DNA from: Flavobacteriia bacterium
Lineage (GTDB): Bacteria > Bacteroidota > Bacteroidia > Flavobacteriales_D > Crocinitomicaceae
Assembly: GCA_016178305.1 (NCBI GenBank)
Contig: JACOTM010000024.1
Coordinates: 1-64,000 of the forward strand
Direction of reading: 5' to 3'
Length of the DNA: 64,000 nucleotides
Made by a program: the position numbers and the translations under genes. The notes beneath the pieces were generated by a model. It searched no databases, was not told where the DNA came from, and saw nothing but the letters and a program-made list of their open reading frames with translations. This document shows, one piece after another, positions 36,235 through 43,423 of the stretch (its first letter is position 1; every line of letters starts with the position of its first letter).

Positions 36235-37839
36235 ATGAAATATATATTAACATCTATCTTTGTCATTGTCAGCATTACTATAACATTGGCTCAAAGTAAT
36301 CCTGCTACAGTCTCTACAAATCAAAAATTCAATGAAGTATTAATGTATATAAATAAATTATATGTTGATTCTGTAAATGACAAACAACTAACTGATGCTG
36401 CAATTGTTGCCATGTTAGAAAAGCTAGATCCACACAGTGTTTATATTTCAAAAGAAGAAGTTGATGATGCTAATATGCAAATTGAAGGAAGTTTTGTCGG
36501 AATTGGAATTCGTTTTCAAATATTAAAAGACACATTGATGGTAGTCGCAACAATTCCTGGTGGTCCTTCTGAAAAGTTAGGAATTCTGGCAGGAGATAAA
36601 ATTGTTAAGGTTGAAGATAAAAACATTGCAGGAATAGGCTTAAAAACAGCTCAAGTTAGAGAACATTTATTGGGTGAATTAGGTTCAAAAGTAAGAATCG
36701 AAGTCATTCGTAAAAACGCCCAAAAACCATTAAATTATCTAATTACCAGAGATAAAATTCCTTTAAATTCTGTAGATTGTTATTACATGGTTACTCCCGA
36801 AACAGGTTATATTAAATTGAATAGTTTTTCAAGATCGACTGTGGATGAAATTCATAAAAGCATCAAAGAATTAAAAAATAAAGGTATGAAAAACCTTATA
36901 TTCGATTTACAAGGGAACGGTGGCGGTTTGTTGTATGCAGCACAAAAAGTAGCCGATGAATTTTTAAATGGTGATAAATTAATTGTTTATTCAGAAGGGA
37001 GATCACAACCTAGAACTGATTATAAATCAGGAGAAAAAGGAAATTGGGAAAAGGGAACTTTAATTATTTTAACCGATGAGTATTCTGCTTCAGCAAGTGA
37101 AATTGTTTCAGGTGCGATTCAAGACTGGGATCGAGGATTAATCATCGGAAGAAGAACGTATGGCAAAGGATTAGTTCAAAGACCAATCGATTTAACAGAT
37201 GGTTCACAAATGCGATTAACCATTGCAAGATACTACACGCCAGCAGGACGATTTATTCAAAAACCTTATGATGATGTTGATGAATATAGGAAAGATTTAA
37301 GTAATCGCTATAAAAATGGTGAATTTCAGCATGCTGATTCAATTCATTTACCCGATTCATTAAAACATCTGACTTTATTGACAAAACGTACCGTATATAA
37401 CGGTGGAGGAATTATGCCTGATGTATTTGTACCGTTAGACACCATGGAAATTACCGATTATTATAGAGATTTAGTTCAAGGCGGACATATTAATTCTTTT
37501 TCGCTAACGTATGTTAATGAAAATAGAGACGCAATTTTAAAACAATATCCAACATTTGCTGAGTTCAAATTAAAATTTACAAATGATGAAAAATTTATGA
37601 AATCATTTTTTGATTATGTTCAAAAAGAAGATGTAAAATTAGAATATAATGATAAAGAGTATAAAATAAGTGAAAAATTAATTCAATTAAGACTGAAAGC
37701 ATATTTAGCTCAAGATATTTGGGGATATAATGAATTTTATGAAATCTACAATGATACAAACGAAGCTTTAATAAAAGCATTGGAAGTATTAAAAAATAAT
37801 CAATATGAAAAAATGAATTTAGATAATGGCAAAAATTAA
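36235..37839 (+). CDS. S41-family C-terminal processing protease with PDZ domain
   Basis: 534 residues. Signal peptide (TITLAQ), an N-terminal helical part containing LDPHSVYISKEE, a PDZ domain (about 85-170; GPSEKLGILAGDKIVKVEDK) and the S41 catalytic domain: EYSASASEIVSG carries the catalytic Ser (near 286) and GRRTYGKGLVQ the catalytic Lys. Tail-specific proteases of this kind cleave periplasmic proteins at their C-termini. A DUF1573 lipoprotein gene lies 38 bases downstream. Confidence 0.92.
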   Translation: MKYILTSIFVIVSITITLAQSNPATVSTNQKFNEVLMYINKLYVDSVNDKQLTDAAIVAMLEKLDPHSVYISKEEVDDANMQIEGSFVGIGIRFQILKDTLMVVATIPGGPSEKLGILAGDKIVKVEDKNIAGIGLKTAQVREHLLGELGSKVRIEVIRKNAQKPLNYLITRDKIPLNSVDCYYMVTPETGYIKLNSFSRSTVDEIHKSIKELKNKGMKNLIFDLQGNGGGLLYAAQKVADEFLNGDKLIVYSEGRSQPRTDYKSGEKGNWEKGTLIILTDEYSASASEIVSGAIQDWDRGLIIGRRTYGKGLVQRPIDLTDGSQMRLTIARYYTPAGRFIQKPYDDVDEYRKDLSNRYKNGEFQHADSIHLPDSLKHLTLLTKRTVYNGGGIMPDVFVPLDTMEITDYYRDLVQGGHINSFSLTYVNENRDAILKQYPTFAEFKLKFTNDEKFMKSFFDYVQKEDVKLEYNDKEYKISEKLIQLRLKAYLAQDIWGYNEFYEIYNDTNEALIKALEVLKNNQYEKMNLDNGKN

Positions 37840-37877
37840 TTTCTATAATTATTTTTGCATAGAATAATATTAAAACA

Positions 37878-38375
37878 ATGAAAAAAACAGTTTATATCAT
37901 TTCAAGTTTTCTTCTTATAACAGCATGTATTGAATCTAAAAAAGAGGAAGGGAATTCATATTCTTCAATCGCTGCAGGAGGAGAAAGTGAAAAAGAATTG
38001 CAAGAAAATTTGAAAGAATTTGAAAAAGAAGAATCTAAAAGATTAAAAGCAGAAGAAGCAAATAAAACAACATTGTCCTTTGATAAAATTGTTCATGATT
38101 ATGGAAATGTGAAACCAGACTCAGATAATTCAACATATTTTACAATTACAAATACAGGAAAAAAGCCTCTAATTATAGAAAATGTAGAAGCTAGTTGTGG
38201 ATGTACAACACCTGAAAAACCAGAGCATCCAATATTACCAGGTAAAAGTGACAGAATGAAAGTCTCATTTCACCCAAAACCAGGTCAAATGAATGAAATA
38301 GAAAAGAAAGTAACTGTTACGGCAAATACAAATCCAAGATTATCAATTTTAACAATTAAGGCGTTTGTGAAATAG
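37878..38375 (+). CDS. DUF1573 domain lipoprotein
   Basis: 165 residues. Lipobox LITAC (Cys near residue 17) marks a lipoprotein; a Glu/Lys-rich linker (about 20-58) follows, then a DUF1573 immunoglobulin-like domain: IVHDYGNVKPDSDNSTYFTITNTGKKPLIIENVEASCGCTTPE with the characteristic CGC. Function unknown, very common in Bacteroidota. It may be co-transcribed with the S41 protease; an intrinsic terminator follows. Confidence 0.87.
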   Translation: MKKTVYIISSFLLITACIESKKEEGNSYSSIAAGGESEKELQENLKEFEKEESKRLKAEEANKTTLSFDKIVHDYGNVKPDSDNSTYFTITNTGKKPLIIENVEASCGCTTPEKPEHPILPGKSDRMKVSFHPKPGQMNEIEKKVTVTANTNPRLSILTIKAFVK

Positions 38376-38409
38376 CTATTAAATATGCTTACTAAGATGT
38401 TAAATTATC

Positions 38410-38435
38410 AAGGTTGGGGAAATCCAACCTTTTTT
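38410..38435 (+). terminator. Intrinsic terminator after the DUF1573 gene
   Basis: An 8-bp stem (AAGGTTGG at 38410-38417 with CCAACCTT at 38424-38431), a six-base loop and a run of T to 38435. It touches the end of the convergent flippase gene. Confidence 0.85.
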
Positions 38436-39936
38436 ATGCTAAAAATTTAAATTTTCTCTTACATAATTTGAAACAAATTTTATTAAGATAATCATTGAAA
38501 TCTACACTCAACTTAAACTTAATTATTGTTGTAAAATATATAAAAGTAACGATAAACGAATTTATACCAATTATTATAATTTTATTAAAATGAAATTCTG
38601 GTAATAAATTAAAACCTATTATTATTCCAAAAAACAATAATATAATATAAAATTGATTTATTTCAAACGGATGTAATTTATACCATTTCCATAAATAATA
38701 TAATCTTCCTACATTATATACAATTATGGCAAAAGAAGTTGATACAGCTGCTCCATTTATCCCATAAGTCGGTATTAGATATAAATTTAATACGTAAACT
38801 GTTACCAATAAAAAACCTGTAAAAATAATATCAAATTTATATTTCTTAGATGTAATAAAAATTATACCATTCAGCCCAAAGTAAATATCTATTAATTTCC
38901 CAATCATAAAGATTAGAAAAGTATAAATTCCAACTTGAAAATCTTTAGGTAAAAACATAAAAATCTGGTCTATACTTAACCAAACAATTAAAAACGTATA
39001 TAAAGAAATAATCAAAGAAATCGAACTTACTTTTTGGTATAATTCATTCATTTTAAACATATCACGATCTTTCCAATATTTAGCTACTAAACTCGTTCCT
39101 ACTCTAAAAATGGAGCGATTTGGTATTTGCATTGCGCTAATTAAATACAAAATCGTTGAATAAATCCCAGTTTCTTTCAAGCCTAAAAAACTAGCAATCA
39201 TCATCGCATCCATCGTTATTACAACCATAGCTCCGATTGAATTGAAGTAACTAAAAATACTATATGAAAAAAGAATTTTTTTAAATTTCTTAGATATTTT
39301 ACCTGATGATTTTGAAAAAACAAGCTCTTTAGTTTTAATTAAAACAAAAATTAAAATTAAAGATGGCAAAAAATAAGATAAGGCAAACAATACTACAAAA
39401 AAATCAAATGAAATAAACTTAAATCCAAACAAAAGAAGAATTATTGTCACACTAAATCTATGAAAAAACTCATTGGCAATTACAGATATAGAATTTTTAT
39501 TTAAACCTCTTAGAAACATATCTGAGATTAAATAAATCACATTACCTATTCCGATAGGAATTATCCAATAATAATAATCTACAAATAGTTTAGATTTTTC
39601 AGAATACAATATTACTATTTGATTTTGAATAAGATAAGAGACTATTGAAAATAAAATCGAACTTAAAAAAACAATTTTAAATACACCTTTTAAAAAGCCA
39701 AAATGACCTTTTTTATCATCCCTAAAAAAAGGGAAAAATCGCCAAACAGTATTAATTAATCCTACATTAGATAATTGTCCAAATAATAAACCTACAGATA
39801 ATATCAAATTCACTAATCCAATTTGCTCTGTCGAAAGAAAAATTATAAATAGGAATCCCTTATTAATGTATCCCACAATCAAGCCGACATAAGAAATAAT
39901 TGTAGTAATTAATGCTTCTTTTTGAACTATACCCAT
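38434..39936 (-). CDS. Polysaccharide flippase (Wzx/MATE-like)
   Basis: 500 residues with about 12-14 hydrophobic helices and the opening of the oligosaccharide flippase family (ALITTIISYVGLIVGYINKGFLFIIFLSTEQIGLVNLI). A basic loop (about 205-222, FSKSSGKISKKFKK) lies midway. Such proteins move lipid-linked repeat units or teichoic/O-antigen-type oligosaccharides across the inner membrane. It is divergent from the glycosyltransferase-FkbM operon, which supports a surface-glycan role. Confidence 0.85.
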   Translation of the reverse strand: MGIVQKEALITTIISYVGLIVGYINKGFLFIIFLSTEQIGLVNLILSVGLLFGQLSNVGLINTVWRFFPFFRDDKKGHFGFLKGVFKIVFLSSILFSIVSYLIQNQIVILYSEKSKLFVDYYYWIIPIGIGNVIYLISDMFLRGLNKNSISVIANEFFHRFSVTIILLLFGFKFISFDFFVVLFALSYFLPSLILIFVLIKTKELVFSKSSGKISKKFKKILFSYSIFSYFNSIGAMVVITMDAMMIASFLGLKETGIYSTILYLISAMQIPNRSIFRVGTSLVAKYWKDRDMFKMNELYQKVSSISLIISLYTFLIVWLSIDQIFMFLPKDFQVGIYTFLIFMIGKLIDIYFGLNGIIFITSKKYKFDIIFTGFLLVTVYVLNLYLIPTYGINGAAVSTSFAIIVYNVGRLYYLWKWYKLHPFEINQFYIILLFFGIIIGFNLLPEFHFNKIIIIGINSFIVTFIYFTTIIKFKLSVDFNDYLNKICFKLCKRKFKFLA

Positions 39937-40094
39937 TAAAAGAGATTTTACACAAAAATATAAGTTTATTTGTTTTACAAACTATTCTAATTAAAAATAG
40001 AATGTTTCTTTATTAATTCCGATTAATTTTTGGAATATAAAATGATTCAAGTAATATAATGAACTCAAACAAATTCATCTTCTAAAAGAAACCA

Positions 40095-40124
40095 TTGTCT
40101 ATTCTTACATTTTTTTTAAATTTG
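40095..40124 (+). promoter_or_regulatory. Bacteroidota-type promoter for the glycan operon
   Basis: TTG (40095-40097), exactly 19 bases, TAAATTTG (40117-40124), 38 bases before the glycosyltransferase ATG. Confidence 0.65.
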
Positions 40125-40162
40125 TGTAATTACATGATTTAAATATTGAAATAGAAAATTTA

Positions 40163-41380
40163 ATGCTTGAAAAAAAAAATGAAGAAAATATCGAATTTAC
40201 TCTTTCATTAATAGAATTAGATTTTCATTTTGATTCTTTGGATGGCCTAATCAAAATTTTTGAGAATACATCAATTATTGTCCATGTATTTACCACGACA
40301 AAAAATATCAAATTATTGAGTGGAATTCAATATAGTTCAAATATTATTTTTCATCCTTATAAAAGTTTTTCAAAGTTTTTATTCTTGAAAAAGAATAAAA
40401 AAATAATAAATGACAGTAAATTTATTTTTATTAATACAATTGGTTCTGATTTTGGATCTTATTTAGCAATAAAAAAATCTAAAAAAATAATATTAAGAAT
40501 TCATAACATTAATAAACAATTTAATCCAAATAAATCAATTGTTTTCCCTAATTCAATCTTCAGTTTATGGAAATTTACTTCTTACTTTTTTAGGCAAATA
40601 ATTTTTAAAGCATATCCTATTTTTAGAAGAATTATTAATTCAAGAGTAAATTATTTTGTTTTTCCTGATAATGGATTAAAAGATTATGCTTTAGAGCAAC
40701 AATATATTTCTCCGTCAAAAGTTATCAATTCAATACCTTTAAAAATATTTAACTCATCACCCATACCTAACGAATATACAAATATTCTTCAAATAACAAT
40801 AATTGGTGCAACTGATGAAAACAGAAGGAATTATACACCAATAATTGAAGCTCTTAACAATATTTATTCTGATGATAAAACTCAAATAAAAATAAAATTG
40901 ATTTTACTAGGAAAAACAGATAGCGAATTTGGTAAAAAGATTATCTCAAGCTTAATAGCCATTAATAATTCAAATTTTTCTTTTAAATCATTTTCTACGA
41001 ATGTAGATGAAGCTGAATTTATTAAGTACATGAATAATTCACATTTAATTATTAGTCCAATTATTCAATTTGCAAAAAATGAAATTTATCGTGAGATATA
41101 TGGCAAAACCAAGACTACTGGTAGTGTATTGGACTTTATTAAATTTGGAATAACAACACTTATTCCTGATTATTATACTGCACCAAAAGAAATGGAAAAA
41201 TATATGATTAAATATTCTGATGGAAAGTCTCTTGCAAATCAAATCTTTCAATTTTACAATAACCCATCAGAATTGAATCAATTAAACCATAATGCAAAAT
41301 CTTTTGTTTCAAAAACTTACAACAAAGAAGAAGTTTTAAATCAATGTTTAGAATTAATAAAATTTATTTCAAAAAATTAA
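40163..41380 (+). CDS. Probable glycosyltransferase (GT-B-like)
   Basis: 405 residues with no signal peptide or long membrane helix. The C-terminal half is organised like GT-B enzymes: a strand-helix opening (LQITIIGATDENRRNYTPIIEAL), KIKLILLGKTDSEFG, HLIISPI, TKTTGSVLDFIKFGITTLIPDYY and a closing helix. The classic EX7E motif is not obvious, so family number and donor sugar are unknown. The stop abuts the ATG of the first FkbM gene, and its base composition is very AT-rich, as in surface-polysaccharide loci. Confidence 0.65.
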   Translation: MLEKKNEENIEFTLSLIELDFHFDSLDGLIKIFENTSIIVHVFTTTKNIKLLSGIQYSSNIIFHPYKSFSKFLFLKKNKKIINDSKFIFINTIGSDFGSYLAIKKSKKIILRIHNINKQFNPNKSIVFPNSIFSLWKFTSYFFRQIIFKAYPIFRRIINSRVNYFVFPDNGLKDYALEQQYISPSKVINSIPLKIFNSSPIPNEYTNILQITIIGATDENRRNYTPIIEALNNIYSDDKTQIKIKLILLGKTDSEFGKKIISSLIAINNSNFSFKSFSTNVDEAEFIKYMNNSHLIISPIIQFAKNEIYREIYGKTKTTGSVLDFIKFGITTLIPDYYTAPKEMEKYMIKYSDGKSLANQIFQFYNNPSELNQLNHNAKSFVSKTYNKEEVLNQCLELIKFISKN

Positions 41381-42217
41381 ATGTTAAAAAATACAAAATA
41401 TAATCTATATCAGTTAATTGGATTATTATTCCCCTCTTTTTTCAAAAAAAGAGCATTTTCAAATTTACAAAGTAAATTACAAAAAGGAAGTATTTCTCTG
41501 CCTCCTGAACATGAATTATTAATTTTACAATACTTGATAAATCCAAAAACAACGATAATTGATATCGGAGCAAATAATGGGCTTTATTGCTATTATTTTC
41601 AAGAAATATTAAAGTGCAAAGAAATCCATGCATTTGAGCCGATACCTTCTTTATTCAATAAATTAAATCGTTGGTTTAAAAATATTTACTTATATAAAAT
41701 TGCTATTAGTGATGAGAAAAAAATCACAAAATTAAAAATACCTTATATCAATTCCGTTAAGTATGAAACTAGAGCAAAACTTGATGATTTAATTGAAGAA
41801 GGAGAAAATAAATGCAAGGAAATTGTTATTCAAACAAATACCTTAGATAATATTTTTGATAATCACAATTCAAAAATTGGTTTTATAAAAATTGATATTG
41901 AAGGACATGAACTTAATGCTATTTTAGGTGCAAAAAAGTTGCTTTTAAAACATGCTCCAATATTAATGATTGAAATTGAAAAAAGACATCATTCTGAAAA
42001 TTTTGAAAAAACAATAAATTTAATTTGTCAAATAGGCTATGAATGTTATTTTTTTAATTTAATACTCAAACAATTAATACCATTTTCAGAATACAATGTC
42101 GAAATATACCAAAACAATAATTCTACGAATACATATTATATTAATAATTTCTTTTTTATACCTAAAAACACAATATCCATAGATCAATTAAATACAATTA
42201 TTCAAAACGCTATATGA
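41381..42217 (+). CDS. FkbM-family methyltransferase (first of two)
   Basis: 278 residues. SAM-binding motif I is TIIDIGANNGLYCYYF, followed by EIHAFEPIPSLF, a middle ITLDN-like NTLDNIF and the FkbM hallmark GFIKIDIEGHELNAILGAKKLL. Enzymes of this family O-methylate sugars or other small molecules. Starts directly after the glycosyltransferase stop and overlaps the next FkbM gene by four bases (ATGA), so the three genes are coupled. Acceptor unknown. Confidence 0.85.
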   Translation: MLKNTKYNLYQLIGLLFPSFFKKRAFSNLQSKLQKGSISLPPEHELLILQYLINPKTTIIDIGANNGLYCYYFQEILKCKEIHAFEPIPSLFNKLNRWFKNIYLYKIAISDEKKITKLKIPYINSVKYETRAKLDDLIEEGENKCKEIVIQTNTLDNIFDNHNSKIGFIKIDIEGHELNAILGAKKLLLKHAPILMIEIEKRHHSENFEKTINLICQIGYECYFFNLILKQLIPFSEYNVEIYQNNNSTNTYYINNFFFIPKNTISIDQLNTIIQNAI

Positions 42218-43026
42218 AAAAAGTAATCATAAAAATTTTAAAGACAATATTTGATAATCAATTTGGGCAACGCTTATTACAAAAAATACATTTATTAGTT
42301 TTGTACCTTCAAAATTATGGTATGTCAGGTGAATGTGATTCAAGTGGCGAAATTAATGTAATAAAAAAAATAGCAAAAAAACTAAGTACTGTAAATAACC
42401 CTACCATTTTTGATGTAGGTGCTAATATTGGAAAATATATATTATTCTTAGATAAATACATGATCAATTCCTATAATAGTTATTGTTTTGAACCTTCAAC
42501 TTTAACTTTCAAAGAATTAATGAAAAATACATCAAAAATCCAAAATATTAATCTAATAAATAAAGGTTTAGGTGATTCAAATGAAACATTAACACTTTAT
42601 TCAAACTCAATCACAAACACACAATCATCTGTTTTAAAACGTGACATGTCGCATTGGAGTGAAGATTATAATTTAACCAATGAAGAATCAGTTAATATTA
42701 CAACATTAGACAATTTTTGTTTCGAAAATAACATTGATTACATCGATTTTTTAAAAGTTGATGTTGAGGGATATGAAATAAAAATGTTTGCCGGATCAAA
42801 ATATTTTTTAGAAAACAAAAAAATAGGAATTATTCAATTTGAATTAGGAGTAGCTTCAGTTGATGGTAAATATTTTTTTAAGGATGTTTTTCAGCTTCTA
42901 CATGAAAATTATAAAATCTATAGGATTACAAACAAAAATTTATTTGAAATAAAAAATTATAGTGAACAATTTGAAATCTTTTTGACCACAAATTATTTAG
43001 CTGTATTAAAAAATATAAATCTTTAG
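42214..43026 (+). CDS. FkbM-family methyltransferase (second of two)
   Basis: 270 residues. Motif I TIFDVGANIGKYILFL, CFEPSTLTFKEL, TTLDNFCFENNIDYIDFLKVDVEGYEIKMFAGSK and GIIQFELG. It shares only the family core with the preceding FkbM protein, so it is probably not a recent duplicate. Last gene of the glycan operon; the following 397 bases hold no intact gene. Confidence 0.85.
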   Translation: MKKVIIKILKTIFDNQFGQRLLQKIHLLVLYLQNYGMSGECDSSGEINVIKKIAKKLSTVNNPTIFDVGANIGKYILFLDKYMINSYNSYCFEPSTLTFKELMKNTSKIQNINLINKGLGDSNETLTLYSNSITNTQSSVLKRDMSHWSEDYNLTNEESVNITTLDNFCFENNIDYIDFLKVDVEGYEIKMFAGSKYFLENKKIGIIQFELGVASVDGKYFFKDVFQLLHENYKIYRITNKNLFEIKNYSEQFEIFLTTNYLAVLKNINL

Positions 43027-43046
43027 GAGTATTTATAATCATTAAC

Positions 43047-43330
43047 TATCATACTAAAATAATACCCAAAAGATTTCTTTTTATTTTTTTTTTGCGATAG
43101 GTATCCGTGGACTGTATGGATCTAATGCGTATTAGCCCGTTATTGCCTCGCTGCAATAGCGCGTTTAATATAAACAAAAATAAAGTTGTGGTTGATTGTA
43201 AACCAGATTCAATTTTTATCACGGTTCCTTCTTCATCATAATATTCTCGAAACGGTAAGAAAATTGAAATTAAAGAAATTAAAAAAACTAATAAAACATA
43301 AAGTCTTACTTTGTTTTTTTACATGCAAGT
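43047..43330 (-). pseudogene. Possible remnant of a small membrane protein gene
   Basis: On the minus strand a frame of about 90 codons is open but has no start codon; just upstream an ATG is followed directly by TAA. Its first part reads VRLYVLLVFLISLISIFLP then FREYYDEEGTVIKIESG, that is, one membrane helix and a plausible outer segment, which looks like real protein. The rest runs through the hairpin-rich island at 43103-43161 and is probably not coding. Family not recognised. Confidence 0.35.
43103..43161. repeat. Three back-to-back hairpins in a GC-richer island
   Basis: Within 59 bases three hairpins follow each other without a gap or nearly so: ATCCGT/ATGGAT (43103-43121, one G-T pair), CTAAT/ATTAG with a GCGT loop (43122-43135), and CGTTATTGC/GCAATAGCG (43138-43161, 9 bp with one G-T, CTCGCT loop). 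The island is close to 50% GC amid about 25% GC. No T run follows on either strand, so it is not a simple terminator. Could be a dispersed repeat, a MITE end or a small RNA. The remaining gap 43027-43423 shows nothing else. Confidence 0.5.
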
Positions 43331-43423
43331 TTTTATACTTCAATATTAGATTCATACATTATTTAATATTGTTCGTCTAATGCCCTATAACTTTTCCTAC
43401 CCCCTACGGTTTCTTTTCATTAA

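Noticed and set aside
43186-43380. 64-codon open frame on the plus strand after the FkbM genes
   Set aside because: Low-complexity Leu/Lys/Phe composition, no family, and the opposite strand has a more protein-like frame.
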